Program-made: the position numbers and the translations under genes
Origin: Actinomadura oligospora ATCC 43269
Lineage (GTDB): Bacteria; Actinomycetota; Actinomycetes; Streptosporangiales; Streptosporangiaceae
Reading direction: 5' to 3'
DNA length: 64,000 nt
Assembly: GCF_000518265.1 (NCBI RefSeq)
Contig: NZ_JADG01000021.1
Location: 87,433-151,432, forward strand
Notes under the pieces: model-generated
Told to the model about the DNA's origin: nothing
Seen by the model: the letters and a program-made list of their open reading frames with translations, nothing else
Databases searched by the model: none
In this document: in pieces, positions 1 to 8,251 of the stretch
Layout: every line of letters begins with the position of its first letter
Position numbering within the stretch: position 1 is the stretch's first letter

Positions 1-94
1 CGGTGCGGCCGTCGGCCTCGAGGGCCTGGCCGGCGGTCGTGCCCGCAGGCACCACCCGCTCGCTCCCGTCGAGGGTGATGCGCAGCTCTGACAC
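1..94 (-). CDS. thrS: Threonyl-tRNA synthetase, N-terminal fragment (cut by window edge)
   Basis: Only the first 31 codons are inside the window. The translation begins VSELRITLDGSERVVPAG and continues into TTAGQALEADGRT, the opening of a TGS domain as found at the N terminus of actinobacterial threonyl-tRNA synthetases, which charge tRNA-Thr in the cytoplasm. The GTG start is supported by a GAGGAG ribosome-binding site about six bases upstream (99-106). The TGS domain also occurs in other proteins such as RelA/SpoT and Obg-type GTPases, but there it is not at the extreme N terminus with this spacing. The assignment rests on a short stretch and is a family-level judgement. Confidence 0.72.
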   Translation of the reverse strand, partial: MSELRITLDGSERVVPAGTTAGQALEADGRT

Positions 95-151
95 GGTGTC
101 TCCTCGCGTTTCTGGTCGGGTTCGGAATGGTATCGAGCGGGACCCCGGAAC

Positions 152-191
152 GCGGTGAGGCCCCGGGAGCGAGCTCCCGGGGCCTCACCGC
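152..191. terminator. Strong hairpin terminator between sugar transporter and thrS
   Basis: An 18-bp perfect stem (GCGGTGAGGCCCCGGGAG and its complement) closes on a CGAG tetraloop. It lies downstream of the minus-strand sugar transporter and upstream of thrS. No clear U tract follows on the minus strand, as is common for actinomycete terminators. Confidence 0.7.
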
Positions 192-321
192 AGTTCGAAG
201 ATCAGGACGTGCGGCCGTGACGCCGGGACGGGCCCGGCGTGGTCGTCAGCGCCTTCACGGCGGCGAGCACGGCTCTCACGAGGCCGAGTGTACTACGCGC
301 CGGACAGGCCACGCGGTCCCC

Positions 322-434
322 GACCGTCCGGTGGAGGGGCGCTGCGCGGCGGAAGGGCCGTGCGAGCGCGGCCGTCCGGTGGGGGCTACGCCGTGGAGGG
401 GCCGCGCGGGGGCGGCCGTCCGGTGGAGGGGCGC
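322..434. repeat. Imperfect short direct repeats in the 3' flank of the sugar transporter
   Basis: The 360-base gap between the transporter stop and thrS holds three copies of a CCGTCCGGTGG core, at about 324, 372 and 416. Two are followed by AGGGGCGC. Copies are spaced about 45-48 bases apart. Apart from these and the hairpin at 152-191 no gene is seen in this gap. Confidence 0.5.
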
Positions 435-454
435 CCGGGGGGCGGGCGGGGGCG

Positions 455-1927
455 CTAGGTGGTGGACGGTCTGGCCCTCCGTGTCGGCGACTGGAGCTTG
501 TCCATGTCCTCCAGCTCCCTGCCCTTGGTCTCCGGGACGCTGCGCCAGACGAACATGAAGGCGAGGACCGCGAACAGCGTGTACAGGCCGTAGGCGACGC
601 CGAGCGACAGCGCCGACAGCGCCGGGAACGTCACGGTGATCAGCCAGTTGGCGATCCACTGCGCGGCCGCCGCGACCGCGAGCGCCGAGGCCCGGATGAA
701 GTTGTTGAACATCTCGCCGAGCATCACCCAGACGACCGGGCCCCAGGTGGAGGCGAAGCCGAACACGTACAGGTTGGCGGCGACCAGCGCGATCGGCCCG
801 GCCACGTCGCCGAGCTTGGGGTTGCCGTCCACGACCGGGGCGGTGGCGAAGCAGACCGCCATCGTGCCGAGCGTGACGGCCATCAGGGCGGCGCCGAACA
901 GCAGCAGCGGACGGCGGCCGATCCTGTCCACCAGCGCGATCGCGACGAGCGTGGAGCCGACGTTCACCAGCGAGTTGATCACCGAGGTGAGCATCGCGTC
1001 GTTCTCGCCGAACCCGGCGGCCTGCCACAGCGTGGTGCCGTAGTAGAAGATCACGTTGATGCCGACGAACTGCTGGAACACCGACAGCATGATGCCGACC
1101 CAGACGATCGGCAGCAGCCCGAACCGGTTGCCGCGCAGGTCGTGCAGGTGGACGGGCCGGTCCGAGGCGATCGACCGGACGATCTCGCCGATCTTCACGT
1201 CCACGTCGCTGCGTCCGGTGACCCTCCGCAGCACCTGCCGGGCCCGGCCGAGCTCCCGCTTCTTGACCAGGTAGCGCGGTGACTCGGGGATGACCAGCGA
1301 GAGCACGCCGTACAGGATGGCGGGCACCGTCGCGGCGGCGAACATCCAGCGCCAGGCCGAGCCGCCCCAGGGGACGTGGCCGGTCGCGCCGCCCACCGAC
1401 ACCCGGGCGATGATGTAGTTCACCACCAGCGCGGAGAAGATGCCGAGCACGATCGCCATCTGCTGGAGCGAGCCGAGCCGTCCGCGCAGGTTCGCCGGGG
1501 CGATCTCGGCGATGTAGGCGGGGGCGATCACCGAGGCGGTGCCGATGGCCAGGCCGCCGCACACCCGCCAGAACGTCAGGTCCCAGGCGCTCAGCGACAG
1601 CGCCGAGCCGGTCGCGCTCACCACGAAGATGACCGCCGCGCCGACCATGACCTTGATCCGGCCGACGCGGTCGGCGATCGGGCCGGCGAACCAGGCCCCG
1701 ACGGCGCAGCCGAGCAGCGCCGAGGAGACCACGAACCCGATCCAGAACGAGTTCAGGTGGAACTGCGCCTTGAGCGCCCCGACCGTCCCGTTGATCACCG
1801 AGGAGTCGTAGCCGAACAGGAAGCCGCCCAGCGCCGCGGCCCCGGCGAGCATGACGGCGACGGCGGCCGAGTGTCCGTGCGCGGCGGTGCTGGTCGACGT
1901 CGCGGTGTCCCTGTCCTCCCTGGTCAT
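455..1927 (-). CDS. Sugar porter family MFS transporter
   Basis: This 490-residue protein is a sugar:proton symporter of the MFS sugar-porter family (GlcP/XylE/GalP relatives) in the cytoplasmic membrane. The sequence shows the family signatures in order: GFLFGYDSSVINGT in the first membrane segment, DRVGRIKVM between segments 2 and 3, PESPRYLVKK before the central loop, DRIGRRPLL between segments 8 and 9, and PETKGRELEDMD after segment 12. Length matches the family. The ATG start has a GGAAGG ribosome-binding site eight bases upstream. The substrate (glucose, xylose, galactose or similar) cannot be read from sequence. It stands alone, divergent from a histidine kinase gene, with no sugar-catabolic neighbours. 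Confidence 0.9.
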   Translation of the reverse strand: MTREDRDTATSTSTAAHGHSAAVAVMLAGAAALGGFLFGYDSSVINGTVGALKAQFHLNSFWIGFVVSSALLGCAVGAWFAGPIADRVGRIKVMVGAAVIFVVSATGSALSLSAWDLTFWRVCGGLAIGTASVIAPAYIAEIAPANLRGRLGSLQQMAIVLGIFSALVVNYIIARVSVGGATGHVPWGGSAWRWMFAAATVPAILYGVLSLVIPESPRYLVKKRELGRARQVLRRVTGRSDVDVKIGEIVRSIASDRPVHLHDLRGNRFGLLPIVWVGIMLSVFQQFVGINVIFYYGTTLWQAAGFGENDAMLTSVINSLVNVGSTLVAIALVDRIGRRPLLLFGAALMAVTLGTMAVCFATAPVVDGNPKLGDVAGPIALVAANLYVFGFASTWGPVVWVMLGEMFNNFIRASALAVAAAAQWIANWLITVTFPALSALSLGVAYGLYTLFAVLAFMFVWRSVPETKGRELEDMDKLQSPTRRARPSTT

Positions 1928-2076
1928 GTCGGGGACCTTCCCCGGAAAAGATCGGTCATTCGCCGGGGAGGATCAAGGTTCGGCCGGGTCCGCCCCCGAA
2001 CGGGCGGCGTCCGATACCGGAGGTGGCGGCGCCGATCTCCCTCTGCGGAGGCAGGCGGCCATGGCCGCGGGCGGCA

Positions 2077-2091
2077 TACTCTCCTGGCAAA
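2077..2091 (+). promoter_or_regulatory. Putative leaderless -10 element for the histidine kinase
   Basis: TACTCT at 2077-2082 is eight bases before ATG 2091. This is the spacing expected when transcription starts at or next to the start codon. No ribosome-binding site precedes that ATG, which fits a leaderless mRNA. Confidence 0.45.
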
Positions 2092-3413
2092 TGAGCGACC
2101 AGTCCTCCTCCCCCGGCCCCCTTTCCGGGCCCGCCGCCTCGTCCGGCTCCACGCCTGAACCTCCGTCCGGCGGCGACCTCCTGCGCGCGGCGTGGCGGCG
2201 CGCCGTGCTGCCCGGCGTCGCGACCGGTCCGAACGCGGTCCGTCCGCCGCTGCCCCGGGGGCTGTGGGTGCGCGTGCCGTTGATCGTGCTCCTGACGCTC
2301 CTGGCGATCGGGTTCAGCGCCGGGTCCATCGCCATCCCGATGTCGTCGTCGCTGCACCGGTCGGCGGACGAGAGCGTGCCGATCGGCCTGCTCCAGGCGG
2401 CTCCGCTGGTGGTGGCGCTGTTCCGGCCGCTGCTGGCGTGGCGGATCATGGCGGTCGGGCTGCTGCTCGGCGCGCTGGCGATCCGGGACGCCGCCTGGTG
2501 GCCCTGGTCGCCGACCGCGTGGCTGGCCTTCACGATCGTGCTGTTCTGCGTCGGGTTGTCCGGGGACCGGACGGTCACGGTCGGCGTCGGCCTGGTCAGC
2601 GCGGTCGGGGTGGTCGGCCCGGCCTCGCTGGTGGCGATGCCGATCTGGTTCGGGGTGATCCTGTCCACGGTGGCGCTGCTGGCGCTGGTGTTCGGGGACG
2701 CCGTGGGCGGTCGCCGGATCGCCGAGCGGGCACTGCGCGAGCAGGAGGAACTGCACCGCCGCGACCTGGCCCGGCAGGCGGTCCTGGAGGAGCGCGCCCG
2801 GATCGCGCGGGAGCTGCACGACGTCGTCGCGCACCACATGTCGGTGATCGCGATGCAGGCCGAGGCGGCGCCGTACAAGATCCCGGAGCTGCCGGACCAG
2901 GCCCGCGCGACCTTCGTGGTGGTGCGCGACGCGGCCCGCCAGGCCCTGGCCGAGACCCGGCGGGTCGTCGGGCTGCTGCGGTCCGAGGACGAGACCGCCG
3001 AGCGCGCCCCGCAGCCCGGCCTCGCCCGGCTGGACGAGCTGCTGGAGGCGGCGCGGCGATCCGGGCTGACGGTGACGAGCACGGTGACCGGAATGCCGCG
3101 TCCGCTCGCGACGGGCGTGGACCTGTCGGCGTTCCGGATCGTCCAGGAGTCCCTGAGTAACGCCTCCCGGTACGCACCGCGTGGGACGGTCCGGGTGGAG
3201 ATCGGCTACGGGGACGACGCGCTGGGCGTGGCCGTCCGCGACGAGGGGCCGGGCCCGGACGGCACGCCCGAGTCGTCCGGCGGCGGCCACGGCCTGGTCG
3301 GGATGCGCGAGCGGGCCACGATGCTGGGCGGTTCCCTGACGACCGGCCCACGCGAAGACGGCCGCCCGGGCTGGTCGGTCACAGCCGAACTCCCCTACGG
3401 CACCCCCGACTGA
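2091..3413 (+). CDS. DesK/NarX-type sensor histidine kinase
   Basis: This 440-residue membrane sensor kinase should autophosphorylate on His and pass phosphate to a NarL/FixJ-type regulator. A disordered N terminus rich in Ser/Pro is followed by several hydrophobic segments (about residues 55-205). A HisKA_3 dimerisation helix has RIARELHDVVAHHMS with the phospho-acceptor His near residue 243, and a HATPase_c domain carries SNASRYAP (N box) and GHGLVGMRERA (G box). I chose ATG 2091 because a -10 element sits just upstream; ATG 2061 in the same frame is an alternative. No response regulator follows it. The next lone NarL-type regulator is at 11140, 7.7 kb away, which may be its separated partner. 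Confidence 0.88.
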   Translation: MSDQSSSPGPLSGPAASSGSTPEPPSGGDLLRAAWRRAVLPGVATGPNAVRPPLPRGLWVRVPLIVLLTLLAIGFSAGSIAIPMSSSLHRSADESVPIGLLQAAPLVVALFRPLLAWRIMAVGLLLGALAIRDAAWWPWSPTAWLAFTIVLFCVGLSGDRTVTVGVGLVSAVGVVGPASLVAMPIWFGVILSTVALLALVFGDAVGGRRIAERALREQEELHRRDLARQAVLEERARIARELHDVVAHHMSVIAMQAEAAPYKIPELPDQARATFVVVRDAARQALAETRRVVGLLRSEDETAERAPQPGLARLDELLEAARRSGLTVTSTVTGMPRPLATGVDLSAFRIVQESLSNASRYAPRGTVRVEIGYGDDALGVAVRDEGPGPDGTPESSGGGHGLVGMRERATMLGGSLTTGPREDGRPGWSVTAELPYGTPD

Positions 3414-3439
3414 TCGGGCGGGTCAACCGCTCAGCGAGG

Positions 3440-3925
3440 TCATTCGAGGTCCTCGGCGGGCACGGGCTGGACGAGGTCCCGGGCGCAGCCGCACGGCATA
3501 CGCGCGAAGATCCGAACGGGCTGAGGAAGGTCGTCGCGGAACGCCTGAATGGGCACCCATTGGCGACCATCACACGCCGGGCACCGCGAGGGGTCCTCCT
3601 CGGCTGGGTCGGCACCAAGCTCCTCCCACACCCGCCGAACCCCTTCCGCCGGGACGTCCCCGAGTTCGTCAAGGACCCCGGACGGATAGCCGCGCGCCGC
3701 CAGCGTGCACCCCACATGCCCGCTTCGTCCGCAACCACCGCAGGCGGGGCAGAACACCGCGGCAAGCAACAGCCGGGCGCGGCCCGTGAGCGGATCGGGG
3801 CTCCACTCGGTGGACACGCGCTCGTTGGTGACGCCGTGACCGCCGCACACCCCGCAGGGCGCGGCTTCATCCAGCTCGGGCGCTGGGAACACCGCGTGGC
3901 AATAATTCGTGTTGCTGCTGGTCAT
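3440..3925 (-). CDS. Cys-rich protein with two DnaJ-type CxxCxGxG motifs
   Basis: This is a 161-residue soluble protein of unknown function. It contains two CxxCxGxG motifs (CGVCGGHG and CPACGGCG), a third CxxC (CPACDG) and a C-terminal CGC, a layout able to bind one or two zinc ions as in the DnaJ central domain. There is no J-domain and no membrane segment. Its stop is 26 bases from the convergent histidine kinase stop. Codon use is normal for the genome, so it is probably real, but I do not recognise a named family. A binding or chaperone-like role would be a guess. Confidence 0.6.
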   Translation of the reverse strand: MTSSNTNYCHAVFPAPELDEAAPCGVCGGHGVTNERVSTEWSPDPLTGRARLLLAAVFCPACGGCGRSGHVGCTLAARGYPSGVLDELGDVPAEGVRRVWEELGADPAEEDPSRCPACDGRQWVPIQAFRDDLPQPVRIFARMPCGCARDLVQPVPAEDLE

Positions 3926-4199
3926 AGGGACTTCGTCGGGTCGCGAAGGTCAACGCCGGTGCAGCCGCTGGTCGTCGCCAGGGCGACACCCTCACGGCCC
4001 GCCGCTCAGGCGCATGCAACCTTCAGAACGGCAGGGGAGAACGGGAGCCTTCGCCACACAGCTCGTTACAAATCCTGTCCAGCACCGAAGCAAGTTGATT
4101 CAGGCATTCCCGCGCCTCCTCCATATCAAGCCCCAGACTCTCGGACCTTTCAATATGAGCCAACGTCACGTACGACACCATCCAGAGTCTGCTCAGAAT

Positions 4200-4639
4200 T
4201 CACCCGTCCGACCAGCTACCGGGGCGATTGGCAATAAGGCCACCATCTTCCACAAACTCTCGATCCATGCTCAAGAAGATCTCATCGAACTCGGCGATGG
4301 GAGGGATCTGACCAAAGGAGGCAGCGATCACATTCACTGCCTGGCGCAAGACAGCACGCCCTTCGCCAACTCCCCCCGCCCCAAGCGCTCCATATACCCG
4401 TCGCTTGTGCTGCGGCGACAACCGATGTCCGGCTCGGACCACGCGACCGCCCCTGTCCTTGTCCCTGCTGCGGGTTTCTGCCCCTTGCCGAACACGGCGC
4501 GTACGAGATCTGCCAGGTCTGTTTCTGTGAGGACGACGCCGACACGGTACGAGTCGCTCCGAGCAACCAACTCAGCCTCACCGCCGCACGACGCAACTTC
4601 ACAGGGTTCGGAGTCGTGGACCGCCGATGGCTCCAGCAT
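4200..4639 (-). pseudogene. Possible frameshifted hypothetical gene
   Basis: Two protein-like segments in different minus-strand frames appear to join near 4440-4480. The upstream segment (about 4480-4639) includes DSYRVGVVLTETDLADLVRAVFG. The downstream segment (4200-4442) includes LSPQHKRRVYGALGAGGVGEG and then FGQIPPIAEFDEIFLSMDREF, and ends at a TGA. Both read like natural helical protein, while the out-of-frame continuations do not. I do not recognise the family. Alternatively one or both segments could be chance open frames. Confidence 0.3.
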
Positions 4640-4747
4640 GTCCGGGACCCGCGGCCAGAGGAATACCCCTCCAGGGCCTCAGCGCCTAACCAGCGGCCAC
4701 CCGACAAAACGTCGTCCACGTCGTGAGCGCGCCTCACCCGGACGATG

Positions 4748-4763
4748 TACTCCCGTGGGAGTA
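4748..4763. promoter_or_regulatory. Inverted repeat upstream of MMPL exporter
   Basis: TACTCCC and GGGAGTA, 7-bp arms around a GT centre, lie about 90 bases before the exporter start. The neighbouring NarL-type regulator is the natural candidate to bind here, but this is inferred from position only. Confidence 0.4.
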
Positions 4764-4852
4764 AATCCCTCGCTGGCGCATCCGCTGGAGTAGTGGCGTT
4801 TTACGACGTCGGCGCGATGTAACAGCGAGGGTGGAGCGGAAGCCTTGCTGCC

Positions 4853-6952
4853 ATGGACAAAATACGAACCACAGCCTGGTCGCTGCCGAGTGAACCCGCC
4901 GAGTCCAACCCATCGGCTTGGCGTCCCCGCGCATGGATTCCGTGGGCCGTGCTCGGCCTGTGGACGGTGCTGTTGATGCTCGCCCTGCCGTTCGCCAGCA
5001 AATTGCACGGGGCGACCACCGACCGGCAGGTCGACTATCTCCCCGCCAGCGCCCAGTCGACGCAGGTGGCCCGGCTCCTGGACGCCATGCCCGGCGGCGG
5101 GACCACCGACCTGGTGCTGGTCTACCAACGTCCCAGCGGGCTGACCGCCGCCGACTGGCATGTGGTCCGGAACCGGGCGGCCGCGTTGAGCCAGAAGTTC
5201 CAACTGGTCGGCGGGCCACCCCGTGCCATCCCGGCGGGGGACGGGCAGACCATGATGATCCCCCTGGCGGTCGCCCAGCGGGACGGCGACGCCAAGACGG
5301 TGGTCCCCGAGGTCCGTGCACAGGCGACCGAGGACCGGCATGGCGGGCTCAGCGTCAGGCTCGGCGGGCAGGGCGCGCTGGCCGCCGACATGGACAGGAC
5401 CTACGGTTCGATCAATGGCCTGCTGCTGGTCGTCACGGTCTCCGTGGTGGCCGTCCTGCTGATCGTCACCTACCGCAGTCCGCTGTTGTGGCTGGTCCCC
5501 CTGGTGTGCACCGGAGTGGCCGCGGTCGCCGGGATGGCGGTGGCCGATCTGCTGGTCCGGGCGTCCGGGCTGACCGTCAACGCGATGAGCAGCGGCGTCA
5601 TGACCGTGCTGATTTTCGGTGCGGGCACCGACTACGCGCTGCTGCTCATCGCCCGCTACCGCGACGAGCTGCGCACGGCCCGGTCCACGGGCGATGCGAT
5701 GGTCCGGGCGTTGCGGCGCGCGGGACCGGCCGTGGTGACCTCGGCGGGGACCGTGGTCGCCGGGCTGACGGTGCTGCTGCTGGCCGACATGAACAGCAGC
5801 CGTGCCATCGGCCCGATCGGCGCGGTCGGGGTGATCTGTGCCCTGGCCGCGATGATGACCCTGCTGCCTGCGGTGCTGGTGCTCCTCGGGCGGCGGATGT
5901 TCTGGCCACTGGTCCCGGTTTACGGGAGCGAGCCGTCCGCCCGGCACGGCATGTACCACCGCGTCGGCGCGCTGGTCACCCGTCGCCGAATGGTGACGCT
6001 GGTGAGCGGCATGGCGGCCCTGGGCGCGCTCACGCTGGGCACGCTGAACCTCTCTGGTCACCTGCGGCAAGAGGACGCCTTCACCCGGCGACCCGAATCC
6101 GTCATCGCGATGCGGGAGGTCGCCGCAGCGTTCCCCGGGCGGAGCAGCCAGCCCGTCACGGTGCTCGCGCACACGCCCGACGTCGACTCTGTGGCCGCGA
6201 CGGCCCGGGGTATCCCCGGTGTCGCCGCAGTGAGCAGGGGTCGCACGGCGAACGGCTGGACCGAGCTGAACGTCACCACGATGGGCCAGCCGGAGAGCCG
6301 GGCAGAGACGGCGAGCATCAAGCGACTGCGTGCCGCGCTGGGAGACCAGGCGCTGGTCGGTGGCAGGAGCGCCCAGCGCATGGACACCGAGCACACCACC
6401 GCACGCGACCGGGTCGTGGTGATCCCGCTGGTGCTGGCCGCAGTCCTTCTGTTGCTCGCCGCGCTCTTGCGGAGTTTGGTGGCCGCCGCGTTGCTGCTGG
6501 CGGCGGTGGCGGTGGTCTGGGCGGCCGCACTCGGCCTGGGCGGACTGGTCTTCGGCCCGCTGCTCGACTTCGAGGGAAACGATCCCACGCTGCCCTTGCT
6601 CGCCTTTGTGTTCCTGGTCGCGCTCGGCGTCGACTACGGCATCTTCCTGCTCCACCGGATGCGCGAAGAACGGGCCGTGGTGCCCGCCCTCACCGCCACC
6701 GGCGGCGTCATCGCCTCGGCCGGTGTGGTCCTGGCCGCCACCTTCGCCGTCCTGACCGTTCTGCCTCTGGTCTCGATGGTGGAGCTGGGCTTCGTGATCG
6801 GGGTCGGCGTCCTGCTGGACACCTTCCTGGTGCGGACGTTCCTGGTCCCGGCCTGCGCCCTGCTCCTGGGACGCCACCTGTGGTGGCCGGGGGCGCCGGC
6901 CACCACAGGCGCGGCCGGCGGCTCCGCGAACATGCCCGGTACCGGGACCTGA
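4853..6952 (+). CDS. MMPL/RND family membrane exporter
   Basis: This 699-residue inner-membrane protein belongs to the MMPL branch of the RND superfamily, whose members export lipids, siderophores or drugs using the proton gradient. It shows the family duplication: one membrane segment, an extracytoplasmic loop, then a five-to-six-helix bundle with GAGTDYALLLIARYRDE, and the same arrangement again with ALGVDYGIFLLHRMREE. The two Asp-Tyr motifs are the proton-relay positions. The protein is shorter than mycobacterial MmpL proteins and typical of the actinomycete form. A sensor kinase and regulator follow 96 bases downstream on the same strand, so it is probably controlled by that system. The substrate is unknown. 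Confidence 0.9.
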   Translation: MDKIRTTAWSLPSEPAESNPSAWRPRAWIPWAVLGLWTVLLMLALPFASKLHGATTDRQVDYLPASAQSTQVARLLDAMPGGGTTDLVLVYQRPSGLTAADWHVVRNRAAALSQKFQLVGGPPRAIPAGDGQTMMIPLAVAQRDGDAKTVVPEVRAQATEDRHGGLSVRLGGQGALAADMDRTYGSINGLLLVVTVSVVAVLLIVTYRSPLLWLVPLVCTGVAAVAGMAVADLLVRASGLTVNAMSSGVMTVLIFGAGTDYALLLIARYRDELRTARSTGDAMVRALRRAGPAVVTSAGTVVAGLTVLLLADMNSSRAIGPIGAVGVICALAAMMTLLPAVLVLLGRRMFWPLVPVYGSEPSARHGMYHRVGALVTRRRMVTLVSGMAALGALTLGTLNLSGHLRQEDAFTRRPESVIAMREVAAAFPGRSSQPVTVLAHTPDVDSVAATARGIPGVAAVSRGRTANGWTELNVTTMGQPESRAETASIKRLRAALGDQALVGGRSAQRMDTEHTTARDRVVVIPLVLAAVLLLLAALLRSLVAAALLLAAVAVVWAAALGLGGLVFGPLLDFEGNDPTLPLLAFVFLVALGVDYGIFLLHRMREERAVVPALTATGGVIASAGVVLAATFAVLTVLPLVSMVELGFVIGVGVLLDTFLVRTFLVPACALLLGRHLWWPGAPATTGAAGGSANMPGTGT

Positions 6953-7048
6953 GCCCGCGGCGAGAGGGTGACCACGGCATCCGGCGCGGAGCAGAATCCA
7001 TCCCAACGGCAGGTCTACCCGCTCTGCGGAGAGAAAGGGGGTGACGCC

Positions 7049-8251
7049 ATGTTGGCCACGTCGCATCTTCGTCGTGTCCTGCCGCTCACCCGATCGGAAA
7101 TCGTGCTTCCCCTCTCCACGCTCGCGGTGCAGTCGGTGCTGGTCGTCGCGCCGAACGGGTTCGACGGTACCCGGCCGGACGCCGTCGGCCTGGCGTTGCT
7201 GACCTCTGCCGCACTGATGCTGGCAGGGTGGCGGAGGGCCCCTGTGAGCACGGTCTTGGCGGTCGTCACGATCCTCGCCGCGTACAACACCATGGGCTAC
7301 CTGCACCTCGCCTCCGTACCGGCCTGCATGGTGGCGCTGTACGGGCTGGCGCTGTCCGGCCCCTCACGGCGGACGTACCCGATCGTCGCCGTGGTCGTCG
7401 CGCTCATGACCGGCATCCTCTCGGCCAGGTCCCACGCCGGCACGGCCTGGGACATCCTGCGCAACGCGGGCTGGGTCCTGGCCATCGTGGTGATCGGGGA
7501 CGCGGTGCGGATCCATCGCCGGTACATCACCGCCATCGTCCAGCGCGCCGAGCACGCCGAAAGGACCCGCGAGGAGGAGGCCGCCAGGCGGGTGACGGAG
7601 GAACGCATGCGCATCGCCCGCGACCTGCACGACCTGCTCGCCCACAGCATCACGCTGATCGGCGTACAAGCGTCGGTCGCCGCACACGTGCTGGTCGAGG
7701 ACCCTGAACTGCTGGACCGCCAGGCCCTGGCCCGCACGCTGACGACCATCACCGACACCTGCCGAGACGCACGCACCGAACTGCGCACCACCCTTCGCGT
7801 GCTGCGCGGCGACGCACCGGACGACCTGCGCGAGCCGGTGCCGGGCCTTGCCGGGCTGCCCGCCCTGGCCCGAGCGGCCGAGGCTGCCGGTGTCCAGGTG
7901 GACCTTGACGCTCCCCAGCTACCTCAGGTGCCGGCGCGGGTGGCAGTAGCTGCCTACCGCATCGTGCAGGAGGCCCTGACCAACGCCGTGCGGCACGCCC
8001 CCGGCTGCCGCATCCGGGTGCGGCTCACCACCGACGACAGGCACCTGCGCGTCATTGTGGAGGATCACGGCCCTGCACCGGGCCGAGCGCCGGTGAGCTC
8101 GCCCGGTCCCACCGGCTACGGTCTGGTCGGGATGCGCGAGCGGGCCCGAAGCGTCGGCGGCACCCTGACGGCCGGCCCGCGTCCGCCCGGACGCGGATTC
8201 GCCATCGAGGCCGAACTGCCGTTCGACGAGGGGCTGGAGGCCACCAGATGA
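7049..8251 (+). CDS. Sensor histidine kinase (DesK/HisKA_3 type) linked to MMPL exporter
   Basis: This 400-residue membrane kinase has about five N-terminal hydrophobic segments (to about residue 145), a short coiled stretch, and a HisKA_3 motif RIARDLHDLLAHSITL with the phospho-acceptor His at about residue 194. A HATPase_c domain with EALTNAVRHAPG and YGLVGMRERARSVGG follows. ATG 7049 is preferred because an AAGGGGG ribosome-binding site precedes it; a GTG at 6968 in frame is a longer alternative. It overlaps the response regulator by four bases (ATGA), so the two are translationally coupled. Location suggests it senses a signal connected with the exporter substrate. Confidence 0.88.
   Translation: MLATSHLRRVLPLTRSEIVLPLSTLAVQSVLVVAPNGFDGTRPDAVGLALLTSAALMLAGWRRAPVSTVLAVVTILAAYNTMGYLHLASVPACMVALYGLALSGPSRRTYPIVAVVVALMTGILSARSHAGTAWDILRNAGWVLAIVVIGDAVRIHRRYITAIVQRAEHAERTREEEAARRVTEERMRIARDLHDLLAHSITLIGVQASVAAHVLVEDPELLDRQALARTLTTITDTCRDARTELRTTLRVLRGDAPDDLREPVPGLAGLPALARAAEAAGVQVDLDAPQLPQVPARVAVAAYRIVQEALTNAVRHAPGCRIRVRLTTDDRHLRVIVEDHGPAPGRAPVSSPGPTGYGLVGMRERARSVGGTLTAGPRPPGRGFAIEAELPFDEGLEATR

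Larger units (their letters stand above)
3926..4852. other. Gene-poor, lower-GC stretch with decayed coding remnants
   Basis: This 927-base interval is visibly richer in A/T than the rest of the window and has no intact gene that I trust. The minus strand between 4200 and 4639 looks like a frameshifted gene, listed separately. The right end holds the upstream region of the MMPL transporter. The composition shift suggests foreign or decaying DNA. Confidence 0.55.

Noticed and set aside
95..454. A T-box or other riboswitch in front of thrS
   Set aside because: No T-box sequence or specifier stem is seen; the strong hairpin fits termination of the upstream transporter transcript.
4070..4090. 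tRNA T-arm-like string (TTACAAATCCTGTCC) as a tRNA or attachment-site remnant
   Set aside because: No acceptor, D or anticodon stem can be formed around it, and the T-loop consensus is broken.
4679..7306. An 875-codon minus-strand frame opposite the MMPL exporter
   Set aside because: His/Asp/Arg-rich low-complexity translation; it is a shadow of the exporter's codon use.
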